Of a DNA stretch of 64,000 bases, positions 54,656 to 63,331 are shown in pieces. Numbering within the stretch: position 1 is the stretch's first letter; each line of letters opens with the position of its first letter. The notes beneath the pieces were generated by a model. It was not told the origin of the DNA. It ran no database searches and saw only the letters and a list, made by a program, of their open reading frames with translations. The stretch comes from Bacteroidota bacterium (GTDB taxonomy: Bacteria; Bacteroidota; Bacteroidia; Chitinophagales; Chitinophagaceae): NCBI GenBank assembly GCA_023409675.1, contig JAEYRC010000393.1:29547-93546 (forward strand), written 5' to 3'. The position numbers and the translations under genes are program-made.

Positions 54656-55744
54656 ATGGTGAGAGTTTATTGTGATAGTAATGTATTTAGGGTTTTAATG
54701 CCTTCACATCCTTATCATAAAAGAGAGTTGCTTGCAACAATGCAAGCGCTTAAAGATATATTCATTTTTTGTTTTTCGGATGCCCACCTTGACGACCTGA
54801 AGAATTCAAAAGAGGAATATCGGAATAAGGATTTAGAATTTATGGAACAGTACGTTAGGAACAATTATTTTTCTTATAACCATGTGGGAGAAAAAGGATT
54901 TAATTGCTATTTGGCTACTCCTAAAGAAGCATTTGCTGGTAAAGATTATGAAGCAGCTAAAAGAGTGTTAGCTGATCCATTTGATATAGATCATTTATTT
55001 GATGGTTTCGATGATACTCCTGATGTGAAAATGATGAGCGATTTACTCAAATCTTATTTTAGTTTACCTGTTGCTGCTTTTGGAAATGCCATAGATACCT
55101 CTGCAATGGATGAAAAGAACAAAGAATGGATGAACAAAATTATGCCCGGTTATCATCCTTTAATGAGCATAGGGGATTTAATGAAAAGTATTACCCCATT
55201 CGGGGTCGGTATGCTCGAAAATAAAAAGAAAGTTACAGAGTTAAGAAAATACATTCGAGAATACATGAACAGGGATAATTACAGTTTTGAAAAATGGGGA
55301 CTGGGTTTTAATGAAAAATTCAGAGAAACAAGCTTTGGCAAGACTTACTTGGAAATGATCGACAACTTGCTCACTGATAATCAAAAAAATGATTTCTATT
55401 TACGATTTTCCTATGCGTACTCCATGTTAGAAATATATAATATAACGCAGGAAAGAAAGAGCGGCGGAGGATTAAAAAAGTTTGATTACGACAGTTTGAA
55501 TACCGATGCTTTACATGCTTATTTCGCATCCTTTTGCGACTACCTCGTTACAGATGATAAAGGCCTCCAGGTGAAGGCAAATATAATGTACCAGCTATTC
55601 GGTTTTTCCACAAAGGTGTTATCTACTGAGGATTTTATAAATCTTAAAACATTACTGGCTGGTCAAGAGGAAACTCTTGAAAAATTTATTACCGCGATCA
55701 AACATGATATGAAACACGGTTTTATGTTATGGGGAAAAATTTGA
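54656..55744 (+). CDS. PIN-like domain protein, predicted ribonuclease
   Basis: A 362-residue protein that begins and ends like a split PIN domain. The N-terminal strand carries Asp7 (VYCDSN); another acidic/His cluster follows at 42-47 (DAHLDD); near the C-terminus are Asp284, His287 and Asp295 and the strand YLVTDDKGLQVKA (Asp300, Asp301), typical PIN metal-binding positions. The middle (about 60-270) is a large helical insertion, unlike VapC toxins of about 130 residues. No antitoxin of VapB type is evident; the 97-residue ORF 67 bp downstream is the only neighbour on the strand. Confidence 0.7.
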   Translation: MVRVYCDSNVFRVLMPSHPYHKRELLATMQALKDIFIFCFSDAHLDDLKNSKEEYRNKDLEFMEQYVRNNYFSYNHVGEKGFNCYLATPKEAFAGKDYEAAKRVLADPFDIDHLFDGFDDTPDVKMMSDLLKSYFSLPVAAFGNAIDTSAMDEKNKEWMNKIMPGYHPLMSIGDLMKSITPFGVGMLENKKKVTELRKYIREYMNRDNYSFEKWGLGFNEKFRETSFGKTYLEMIDNLLTDNQKNDFYLRFSYAYSMLEIYNITQERKSGGGLKKFDYDSLNTDALHAYFASFCDYLVTDDKGLQVKANIMYQLFGFSTKVLSTEDFINLKTLLAGQEETLEKFITAIKHDMKHGFMLWGKI

Positions 55745-55811
55745 TATTGCTACGGGATCAACAATTCAAACGTACAAGACCTCGCATATCTATTTCAATT
55801 ATTTTAACCGT

Positions 55812-56105
55812 ATGCAAATAATCAAGGATGATAACGGAACGATACTGGCACTTTATTGCGAAAGGAATAGTTATGGAAATTTTTTCATGTACAGAGAATC
55901 AGATCTTCTTGCTGAGAAACTAATTGCTGTGTTTGGCTTAGACGATGAGGAGAAAGAACTTTACAATTTTATTTCTGAAAATGAAAAACCGGCAAACACA
56001 ATAAGGAAGTGGACAAAAAATGATATAATAATATCATTGGAAAAATCGGAAAAGCAGAATTGGGGGCACTTTTTATGCCTACGTGTTGATTTTGGAAAAA
56101 TATAA
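55812..56105 (+). CDS. Small protein of unknown function after the PIN-like gene
   Basis: A 97-residue soluble protein with no recognised family, acidic in the middle (GLDDEEKELYNFISENEK) and basic/aromatic at the end. The gene is 67 bp behind the PIN-like gene on the same strand and has a plausible ATG. It could be a partner or immunity factor, but only position suggests it. Confidence 0.55.
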   Translation: MQIIKDDNGTILALYCERNSYGNFFMYRESDLLAEKLIAVFGLDDEEKELYNFISENEKPANTIRKWTKNDIIISLEKSEKQNWGHFLCLRVDFGKI

Positions 56106-56185
56106 CAAACAAATCTTTTTATTTCCTTTGTTTGATATTTAACGTTTATACTCATCCCACATCTCAAAGAATGGAACCTGCATTG

Positions 56186-56700
56186 TTAGTTTTTTCTCTT
56201 TCTTTTTTCTTCAAGGCGAATCGCGAAGACAAATGCATAATTGCTGATCAGGCCATCTGCATTTGGATAAACACGCTTTTGTTGGAATTCATCCCTTTTG
56301 ACCTGAAAAATCAATCCATTATCGGAAATTTTTGTTTCTCCGATTTCTACAATTTTGAATAATTTATGCTCGATATAATTTCTGATAGTGGCAATTTGTT
56401 TTGTTTCCGGGAGGATCGTCTTATAAAATTCTATTTCCAATTCTATCAAATCTTTACTTAACCAATAAAGGCCACGCAGTGGCCAGTTCTGACTTTCACT
56501 GATTATTAAATTTAGTTGCCTTTGCTAGCAGCATTGGATTTGACATGCCATATTCTTCTAAAAGAAACATCCTTAGGATTCATTCCTATGTTTAAATAGG
56601 AGTTAAGCAGATCAGCTCTCTTTCAATTGAAAAACTGGTTAGAAATAATACTTATTAAATACTCATTGTCGATTTCGTCGAAAATTCCCTACCTAAGGTA
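56186..56700 (-). pseudogene. Broken HEPN-domain gene (LA2681-like)
   Basis: The C-terminal part is open (from about 56560 to 56186) and reads SESQNWPLRGLYWLSKDL, then ATIRNYIEHKLFKIVEIG. NWPLRGLYWLSKDL and the R-N-x3-H core (RNYIEH) fit the LA2681-like HEPN group. Upstream, a different frame gives GIFDEIDNEYLISII, a TGA, then KRADLLNSYLNIGMNPKDVS and FRRIWH before a stop. So at least one frameshift and one nonsense change are present, and the N-terminal part is not found. HEPN proteins are usually RNases of toxin or defence systems; this copy is inactive. Confidence 0.62.
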
Positions 56701-56991
56701 ACAATAATTTAAGACTGTAATGGGGTGGTAAACTATTCTATTAACCAAGCGTTAGGTGGTCAAATGAAATAATTTGAGTATATCGAAAAATCTGTGTAGG
56801 GGAAGTAAAAAAAATTCAAACTATCAATTAAAATACTGGATCAGAAACTCTTTTTTAAAAAAAATACTTATGTGTTTACTAATTTTCGAACTTTGATACT
56901 ACAACTATGCCATTTTCCTTTAATTCTAGAATCTTGGAATCATATCTCTCTTTATATCTGTTTGCGTCATCATATGAAGCCTTCCCATTTT
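56701..56991. other. Spacer with a truncated minus-strand gene end
   Basis: The right half (56879-56991, minus) is a 37-codon 3' gene end reading KASYDDANRYKERYDSKILE and LKENGIVVVSKFEN, cut off by the IS3 element. The rest shows no feature. Confidence 0.45.
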
Positions 56992-57035
56992 TGTAGGCTT
57001 CCCTGTTTTTGAGACAGTTAAGAATTAGACTCTAA

Positions 57036-57326
57036 ATGAGTAAATTTAAACTGTCAAATATGAAAAAACAACGGATTTCCGAGACACAGATCGTTTCGAT
57101 CTTAAAACAGTATGAAGGGGGAAGAGAGGCCCTTGATGTTTGCCGTGAATATGGCATCAGCAAGGCTACCCTTTATAATTGGCGTAAAAAATACAGTGGC
57201 ATGGATTCATCTCATGTTAAGGAACTTAAAGCCTTACAAGAAGAGAACCGGCGGCTTAAACAAATGTATGCCGAACTGATGCTTGATCACCAACTTGCAA
57301 AACATATCATCGAAAAAAAGTTATAA
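57036..57326 (+). CDS. IS3 family transposase OrfA
   Basis: A 96-residue DNA-binding subunit: helix-turn-helix (about 10-55, REYGISKATLYNWRKKYSG) and a leucine-zipper-like helix (about 60-95, LKALQEENRRLKQMYAEL). An ATG at 57060 is an alternative start. The 3' end has A7-G (57313-57320), a slippery A-AAA-AAG site for -1 frameshifting into orfB, whose frame is open back to this point. Confidence 0.92.
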   Translation: MSKFKLSNMKKQRISETQIVSILKQYEGGREALDVCREYGISKATLYNWRKKYSGMDSSHVKELKALQEENRRLKQMYAELMLDHQLAKHIIEKKL

Positions 57327-57361
57327 CGCTCTGCCACAAAAAGGAGCTGACATCAGATGTT

Positions 57362-58147
57362 TTGAAAGAAACGTCTGTCAGTGTTGGCAGGGCATGTAGG
57401 GTCTTATCCCTTCACCGATCGGTCTGGTATTATCGAAGCTGCAAGGATGATCAGGAAATTATTGATAAGCTTCAGCAGTATGCTGAGCGATATCCTACCC
57501 GCGGATTTGATGAATATTATGGAATGATCCGTAATGAGAAGCTTGTATGGAATCGTAAGCGTGTTTTACGCGTGTATCGCCTTATGAAGCTTAGTCTACA
57601 CCGCAAACGGAAACGCAGGCTGCCTGCCAGGATAAAACAGCCCTTAGAACAACAGGTGCAATCCAATAAAAGCTATAGTATGGATTTTATGAGCGATGCA
57701 TTAGCGAGTGGTAGAAAGCTCCGCGTGCTTAACATTATGGATGATTGTACCAGGGAATCTCTTGCTGCCTATGCTGATTTTAGCATACCGGCAGAAAAGG
57801 TAGTAGTTGTTCTCGAGGACATAATTCGAGAGCGCGGCAAACCCCATCAGATCCGTGTTGATAATGGCCCTGAATTTATAAGTAAAGTATTTTCTGACTG
57901 GTGTCATAAAAACGGGGTGGAAATTAAATATATCCAACCCGGAAGACCAATGCAGAATGGATATATAGAAAGATTAAACAGAACATTCAGAGAAGATATT
58001 TTAGATGCTTATCAGTTTGAGTCACTAGAGGAAGTAAGAATCTTAAGTGATGAATGGCAACACAATTATAACCATAAGCATCCTCACAAATCTTTAAAAA
58101 GAAAAACGCCTGATGCCTTCCGGCGGAGTCTCATAATAAATGAATGA
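57362..58147 (+). CDS. IS3 family transposase OrfB (DDE integrase core)
   Basis: The 261 residues from TTG 57362 are probably made mainly as an OrfAB fusion, since the frame is open upstream to the slippery site. An HTH_21-type segment (about 35-90) precedes the rve integrase core with the DDE triad: Asp in YSMDFMSD, Asp in RVDNGPEF and Glu in GYIERLNRTFRED. The sequence is of the IS407 group and looks intact. Confidence 0.93.
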   Translation: MKETSVSVGRACRVLSLHRSVWYYRSCKDDQEIIDKLQQYAERYPTRGFDEYYGMIRNEKLVWNRKRVLRVYRLMKLSLHRKRKRRLPARIKQPLEQQVQSNKSYSMDFMSDALASGRKLRVLNIMDDCTRESLAAYADFSIPAEKVVVVLEDIIRERGKPHQIRVDNGPEFISKVFSDWCHKNGVEIKYIQPGRPMQNGYIERLNRTFREDILDAYQFESLEEVRILSDEWQHNYNHKHPHKSLKRKTPDAFRRSLIINE

Positions 58148-58210
58148 TTGAACAGGAACATTTGGAAGACATCTCAACAATAGAACATACAATCATTCAT
58201 TTATTATGAG
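58130..58210. repeat. Perfect 20-bp inverted repeat at the orfB end
   Basis: CTCATAATAAATGAATGATT (58130-58149) has its exact complement at 58191-58210, with a 41-bp loop. The left arm includes the orfB stop. It could act as a transcript-protecting or terminating hairpin, although it lacks a U-tract. Confidence 0.8.
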
Positions 58211-58247
58211 AATTGAAACAAAAGTCTAAATTAGCTACGTCTCAAAA

Positions 58248-59003
58248 ATGGGAAGGCTTCATTGGGAACGATCCTCGGGCTTTGTGTTTTATAAAAAAGG
58301 TCTTATAAGTCATGTGATTTCTGCATCGGCAGACATCAATAATCAGACAGTAAAAGTATCAATGATCTTTGTTTATGATAATAATGCTAATTGTTCCAAA
58401 ATATACTACAAAAAGTCACCTTATCAAGCACCTGAAAATAATTCGCCATATTATTCGGATTTGAGTGATGGAAATTTAGAGAGCATATATGATTCATTGG
58501 TATATTCATCAACAAATCAACTTCAAGAGATTCACCGTATAGATACTATTTATGGGTATAAGGCGAAGCATATGATTAAATTTTATTATGAAAATATAAG
58601 TGATACTACCTTATATAAAATTGAAGAATATCGGTTAAATAATGATGGCGACTTTTTTTTATTTGATCAATTATTATTAACTACTAATTCAATTGATAAC
58701 CCAGTTTATAAGCATATGTGGTTTTTCCCATTTGTATGGGATATTTCTTTTATTTCAGGCGGTGGAGGAAATGTCATGTCCTTTCCAATTTTGTATGACG
58801 CACCGTCAACTTACCTTAAGAAATACACCCCTCTTGTTGCTAAATGCATTACAAATTATAAAATTTATAATCATTGGGGATCATATAATTATACTAAAAC
58901 TATTTTCGACTATAATTATTCTAAAGATTCTTTGCTTTTACAATCTACCAAAAGAGATTTTTTTGATTATGTAAACTACCATTATAAAAAAGTTAAGCGC
59001 TAG
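58248..59003 (+). CDS. Truncated secreted-type protein, 3' part, fused to IS end
   Basis: The 251-codon frame begins with an ATG inside the IS3 right terminal repeat, so the first five residues come from the IS and the native 5' end is missing. What remains is beta-rich with Tyr/Asp/Asn-rich repeats (FVYDNNANCSKIYY, LVYSSTNQLQEIHRIDTIYG), resembling the YD-type repeats of DUF4595-like Bacteroidota lipoproteins; the assignment is tentative. No signal peptide remains, so any product would stay in the cytoplasm and is probably non-functional. Confidence 0.5.
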   Translation: MGRLHWERSSGFVFYKKGLISHVISASADINNQTVKVSMIFVYDNNANCSKIYYKKSPYQAPENNSPYYSDLSDGNLESIYDSLVYSSTNQLQEIHRIDTIYGYKAKHMIKFYYENISDTTLYKIEEYRLNNDGDFFLFDQLLLTTNSIDNPVYKHMWFFPFVWDISFISGGGGNVMSFPILYDAPSTYLKKYTPLVAKCITNYKIYNHWGSYNYTKTIFDYNYSKDSLLLQSTKRDFFDYVNYHYKKVKR

Positions 59004-59565
59004 GTCCACCTTTTTGTAAGTAGGAGTAGTATCTCTCGCAGAGACAGAATTTCTGAGGAACCGCATTAGAAAAACTTTCATTAGCGAAGCACACCAATCG
59101 CCAAAAGCATAATTGAAGATTTCTTATCTTAACATCTATCGCGGTTATGATTAGTTTAACGCGACGATCCCTACAAATTCCCCCTTGACAGAGAAGATAT
59201 TTTATTTACAGCGGTTGCTAATTTTGATCGTTTGATTTAGTAATGGATGTAAAATATTTATTAAAGATCCTCGGATTGTCGGAAGAGTATATTTTAGAAA
59301 ATTTCATGAAAGTGTTTTTATGTATGGTTAGTTGCGAAAATCAGCAAAAAATTTATGTCCTATGGGGAACATTGTCGGTCGACGCGGAAAGCCATGCGGA
59401 TGCGTAAAATACAGATTAGAAATCTATAGGCAAAGAATACAAAATGTTTTGTGGGAAATAGAGAACAATAAGGCAAAGTCACAGCGGGTAACGGATGCAT
59501 TCTATCACATACCAGGATTATATTAAAAAAAATCTTCGAAGCATAGTCTGAGTATAGTAAGGTCA
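59004..59565. other. Spacer with a decayed copy of coupling-protein DNA
   Basis: No intact gene. The segment 59165-59255 resembles 59815-59905 in the coupling-protein gene (see the repeat entry). The remainder shows only short unsupported frames. Confidence 0.5.
59165..59255 (-). repeat. Degenerate duplicate of the 3' part of the coupling-protein gene
   Basis: Aligned by eye with 59815-59905, about three quarters of positions agree, including CCCTACAAATTCCCC and GATATTTTA blocks, in the same orientation. The copy has stop codons in the coding frame. It is a remnant of a second traG-like gene or of an older duplication. Confidence 0.7.
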
Positions 59566-61548
59566 TTAAGTTTTAGATATCAACAATCCCACCAATTCCG
59601 GCGTATCCATCATCCTTTCAATCTCCGTCTGTACAATCATACCCACATCCTTCTTCACCTGCAAATAACTTTTCAGTACTTCACTCGGCTTTACATTTGA
59701 GAATAGCGGCAACTCTTTATACCCAGCCAGCTCCCTGTTAAGGACTTCATGATCGTTAATTATCTCTGCACAGAAAGCCTTTAACTCGATCTTCTGATCA
59801 GGATTATCCGCAACCATCCCTACAAATTCCCCGCTTGACAAAGACGATATTTTACTGACAGGAATGGCTAATTCTAATTGCTTGGATTTGGTAATGGACG
59901 TATCATTCCGATTAATGGCTATACTCTGCCGGTCTTGCAGGGTCTTGCCGAATTTTTCTGATAGCTGTTTGGCCGTATCGCCGCTCACCTGGCCGCTGAT
60001 GATATTGCCTACTATATTCATGATCACTTCGGCTTGTTCTCTGCCATAGTGCAACTTTAACTGGCTGGCATCCTGGACAGCTAAAATAGTGGCCACTTTA
60101 TTAGATCGAGCTGTGGCGATCAGGTTATCCATGCCATTAAAATAGATCGTCGGAAATTCATCAAAGATCAGGCTGCTCTTATTACAGTTTTTCTTATTCA
60201 TTACCCGGGTAATCGCCGTGATATAGAGAGAAAGTACCGCTCCATAGGTTTGGGTCTTTTGCGGATTGTTTCCCATGCAAACGATCTTAGGTTGATCGGG
60301 ATTATTTATGTCCAGGGAGAAGTCATTGCCGGAAAGAATATAATACAGCTTTTCAGATGAAAGTTTACTCAGACTGATTTTAGCACTGGCAATCTGGCCT
60401 TCCAGTTGTTCATTAGCATCATTGAGATAAGCTGTTACAAATGGGTTTATTAATACTTCAATTTGGGGCTCGGCTCGAAGTATTGAAAAAAGCTTATCGT
60501 ACTCCACCTGCGCCAGTTCAATCACATGGGCAAGTGTACAGTATTTTCCATTCTTATATTTGCACAGAAACCAAATCAATGCAGTAACAAAGTTGATTGG
60601 TGACTCGACAAAGAAATCTCCGCTCTTTTTTATCCATTCATGGTTTAAGCCCAGCATGATCGTTCGGGAAGATTCTGCGGCATCAGTAATATCATTCATG
60701 GTGGAAGCATCCAACGGATTGCAACGGTGTGATCGGTTCAGGTCATCAAAATTGATTACATAAAACTGCGGAGGAATTTTATATCGATGCTTGTTCAATA
60801 AATAATGGTTGTAAGCGATTTTCGACAGATCATCAAATTTAAAATCATACACAAACATGCTAAAACCCTTTTGGATATGTTGCTTGATGATATGCTGGAT
60901 GATAAAATAGGATTTTCCACTGCCCGGAGAACCCATTATTAATAATGCCCGGAATGGATTAATTATATTAATCCAGCTTTTACGGAATCTGCCTTTTAAA
61001 TTGTATCGGGCTGGCAGGTTAATTGAGAACTCATTATTCAGTAATCTTTCTTCCTGCGGGAATGTTTCATTGAGTGTATTAAAAACACTATTATTAAGCC
61101 TTAGGCTGATGATTCTGGATAAAAGTGTGCCCCCAGTTAATATCAATACAAATCCCGTAATAGTTAATGCTATATACACAAGCGCTATGATCTTTATTTC
61201 GATCCTTAATCCGAGAGTCAACATGCTTATAAAGTATATTAATAGTCCTGTTAGTATATATGCTGCTGCCGTTTTGAAACCAAGCTTTTCATCTTTCCGG
61301 CCTCTTGCACCGAACAAAGAAATAATTAAAACAATCAAGGCGATTATTTTTGACTTATTGAAGTTGCTGAATAAACCTGTATTGTAAATATTTTGCAACA
61401 ATCGATCAGTTATAGTTGAGCGTAGATCCCACTGCTGAAAGGCATCATAACAGTAATAGTAGAAATGCATGAGTAGAACTGCCATACTTATCATTCTCGT
61501 CAGGTCCAGGATTTTTCTTAACCCTTGTTCATTTTCCCCCGTATGCAT
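59566..61548 (-). CDS. TraG/TraD/VirD4-type coupling protein
   Basis: A 660-residue conjugative coupling ATPase. Three to four N-terminal membrane segments (about 15-35, 66-82, 95-112, 118-140) are followed by the motor: Walker A GSPGSGKS at 206-213 and Walker B LIFDEFPTIYF near 455. The C-terminal TraM-binding-like part includes GQVSGDTAKQLSEKFGKT. It carries the relaxase-DNA complex to a type IV secretion channel. No mating-pore genes are in the window, so they are beyond the edge or supplied in trans. It follows the relaxase by 14 bp. Confidence 0.93.
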   Translation of the reverse strand: MHTGENEQGLRKILDLTRMISMAVLLMHFYYYCYDAFQQWDLRSTITDRLLQNIYNTGLFSNFNKSKIIALIVLIISLFGARGRKDEKLGFKTAAAYILTGLLIYFISMLTLGLRIEIKIIALVYIALTITGFVLILTGGTLLSRIISLRLNNSVFNTLNETFPQEERLLNNEFSINLPARYNLKGRFRKSWINIINPFRALLIMGSPGSGKSYFIIQHIIKQHIQKGFSMFVYDFKFDDLSKIAYNHYLLNKHRYKIPPQFYVINFDDLNRSHRCNPLDASTMNDITDAAESSRTIMLGLNHEWIKKSGDFFVESPINFVTALIWFLCKYKNGKYCTLAHVIELAQVEYDKLFSILRAEPQIEVLINPFVTAYLNDANEQLEGQIASAKISLSKLSSEKLYYILSGNDFSLDINNPDQPKIVCMGNNPQKTQTYGAVLSLYITAITRVMNKKNCNKSSLIFDEFPTIYFNGMDNLIATARSNKVATILAVQDASQLKLHYGREQAEVIMNIVGNIISGQVSGDTAKQLSEKFGKTLQDRQSIAINRNDTSITKSKQLELAIPVSKISSLSSGEFVGMVADNPDQKIELKAFCAEIINDHEVLNRELAGYKELPLFSNVKPSEVLKSYLQVKKDVGMIVQTEIERMMDTPELVGLLISKT

Positions 61549-61562
61549 GATGATTGTTTTAA

Positions 61563-62819
61563 TTATGAATCTGATTTTCGTTTCTTTCTCCTGCGTTTTC
61601 TTAGCTCGAATGGTATATATTGATATTCTTCAGATGGATTGATGATGCCCTCAATTATATTCGATAGGTATTTGTCCTGATGCTGATTTTTATCGAAGGT
61701 CAAATCCATCGAATGACTTTCGGGAACGTTCACCTTGGTTGATTTGGTTTGAGATGGAATATGATGCGTAACGCCGCATTTTTCAAGGATAGCTTTCGCA
61801 CTATATGCTTTGCCAATATCGCTGCCATTGAATACACATTTCGAATTATGATCTATGTATGTTAACCCATAGACGATTCCATTCTCATTTTGCCTGATTG
61901 CCAAAATGATTTTTTCCTTTTCCAGGGCCAGTTTAAAAGCCTCTAAACTACCAGGTGATTTTAATAGTATCCAGTCAATCGACGTCTTAATACTTTTTCT
62001 ATATTTCTGCTTAGTTATTTCGTTTTCCTTGAACCGTTTCTCCAGATAGTTTAGAGTGGGTTTGCTATAGATGGAACTGGCCTTGATCGGTACGCCAATT
62101 TTATTCCCTTTTTCGTCCAGCACCCGGTAGGTTAGTCCTCTTTTGGCATGTATAATTCCACCTTCTTTACCCCTGTCGGCTGTTAAATTATAGAGCTTTA
62201 ATATGGCGTTTAGTTCAGCGAGGGAAGAATATTTATAATTAGGGAGGACGGCATCAAGCACATTCATGATTCCCCGCTTTGTGTCCGATTTCCCATAATT
62301 TAGTTTCTGTGCATTTGTTGTATTTTTTTCCTGAATATTTCTTTTTCCAAGGTCATCTGCCTTCTGAAGATTGAATTCTTTCTCCAATTCTTTTCTGGCG
62401 GTATTGGATTGATTGCGACCCATATTATGCAGCGAGATCCTCTTGCCATCTTTTTGAATATTGGTACTCACGATATGAATATGCGGGTGACCGGCATCTC
62501 GGTGCCTGTAGACCAGATAAGGTTGTTCTGCAAATCCAATTTTCTCCATATACGCTCTGGCGATTTCGGATAGTTTTTCCTTTTCGATTTTTTCCTCCAG
62601 ACCGAAGTTCAGGGAGATATGAATAGTATTCGTGGAAGCTCTTTTATTTAGGTCAATGAGGGACTGAAATCGCTCCAATTTTTGATAAAAATTGAGCTGG
62701 TTGGCATCCTTTAAAAATAGATGTGCATAGATGCATTCAGCCTTGCCTTCTTTCATTTTTTGCTCATTATAATTGAGGGCTCTTCGGATGCTATTGGGTA
62801 TGGTTATTTTTGCGACCAT
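61563..62819 (-). CDS. Relaxase/mobilization nuclease (MobP-type, PF03432-like)
   Basis: A 418-residue HUH relaxase that nicks oriT and stays bound to the 5' end. The three-His motif is RHRDAGHPHIHIVSTN (His106, His111, His113, His115). A candidate catalytic tyrosine is Tyr17 in RALNYNEQK near the N-terminus, as in Bacteroidota MobB/BmgA-like enzymes. The region after about residue 200 is the accessory part. Its start overlaps the 3' end of the mobC-like gene by 16 bp, so the two are translationally coupled. Confidence 0.92.
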   Translation of the reverse strand: MVAKITIPNSIRRALNYNEQKMKEGKAECIYAHLFLKDANQLNFYQKLERFQSLIDLNKRASTNTIHISLNFGLEEKIEKEKLSEIARAYMEKIGFAEQPYLVYRHRDAGHPHIHIVSTNIQKDGKRISLHNMGRNQSNTARKELEKEFNLQKADDLGKRNIQEKNTTNAQKLNYGKSDTKRGIMNVLDAVLPNYKYSSLAELNAILKLYNLTADRGKEGGIIHAKRGLTYRVLDEKGNKIGVPIKASSIYSKPTLNYLEKRFKENEITKQKYRKSIKTSIDWILLKSPGSLEAFKLALEKEKIILAIRQNENGIVYGLTYIDHNSKCVFNGSDIGKAYSAKAILEKCGVTHHIPSQTKSTKVNVPESHSMDLTFDKNQHQDKYLSNIIEGIINPSEEYQYIPFELRKRRRKKRKSDS

Positions 62820-63229
62820 TGCTCATGAATTTGATTCAATTTTTCACAGATCTCACCCATCTTTTTCATGAATAATTTCTTGCCCGATTCATTCAACAAT
62901 GCCCATGATTTTATTTGTTCATCATGATCAAGTATGTGGAGTTTATGTACAACCTGATTGTAATTGTGCCCAATGGCATGGAGTTCTTTTTTCAGCAGCA
63001 GCATTTCTTCCAGCAAATCATCAGCAGATTTATTTCGGTATTTGATCGTGACGGGCTCTTTTAAAAGTACTGCTCTGGCATATTCGCTCAGCGTATTGCA
63101 CTGAGCTTTACTGCATAGACGATTTAGTTTTTCTCTTTCTTCCTGATTGAGTCTTATTGTAAGAATTTGAGATCGGATATGGATTGTTTCTTTCATCACT
63201 ATTTCATTTTCACATTTAACGAAATTCAT
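62804..63229 (-). CDS. MobC-like relaxosome accessory protein
   Basis: A 141-residue protein with an N-terminal ribbon-helix-helix (about 18-55, LTIRLNQEEREKLNRLC, TLSEYARAVLL) and a C-terminal helical part with the MobC-family phrase AIGHNYNQVVHKL (about 92-104). It should bind oriT and help the relaxase. The ATG at 63229 is listed; the ATG at 63196 (MKETIHIRS) is a possible shorter start. It is the first gene of the mob-tra transcript, next to the oriT-like hairpin. Confidence 0.88.
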   Translation of the reverse strand: MNFVKCENEIVMKETIHIRSQILTIRLNQEEREKLNRLCSKAQCNTLSEYARAVLLKEPVTIKYRNKSADDLLEEMLLLKKELHAIGHNYNQVVHKLHILDHDEQIKSWALLNESGKKLFMKKMGEICEKLNQIHEQWSQK

Positions 63230-63272
63230 TATCTCATCTGTCTAAATACCCCCTAAACGACTCCGGAGTGAA

Positions 63273-63331
63273 GGCAGGATGCTCCAAACGTATTACGTTT
63301 GTACATCTTGCCGGTTGCAGATTTAGCAACC
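63273..63331. other. Candidate origin of transfer (oriT) with stem-loops
   Basis: Outer arms GGCAGGATG (63273-63281) and CATCTTGCC (63304-63312; one G-T pair) enclose inner perfect arms CAAACGT/ACGTTTG (63285-63291 and 63295-63301) around ATT. A second hairpin GGTTGC...GCAACC follows at 63313-63331. The region is the non-coding DNA just upstream of mobC and the relaxase, where oriT normally lies in such elements. The nic site itself cannot be called. Confidence 0.6.

Larger units (their letters stand above)
56992..58261 (+). mobile_element. IS3 family (IS407 group-like) insertion sequence
   Basis: A 1270-bp element with imperfect ends beginning TG and ending CA: left TGTAGGCTTCCCTG followed by TTTTTGAGAC, right-end complement TGAAGCCTTCCCA followed by TTTTTGAGAC. 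It carries orfA and orfB in the IS3 arrangement with a -1 slippery run between them. No target duplication is seen (flanks ...TTT and TTG...). The left flank is a 17-19-bp near-copy of the element's own right end. Confidence 0.87.

Noticed and set aside
58691..58974. 93-codon frame in another register of the truncated gene
   Set aside because: Overlaps the longer frame at 58248-59003, which has the more protein-like composition.
59332..59526. 64-codon plus-strand frame
   Set aside because: No ribosome-binding context, no recognised motif, and it lies in a region of decayed DNA.
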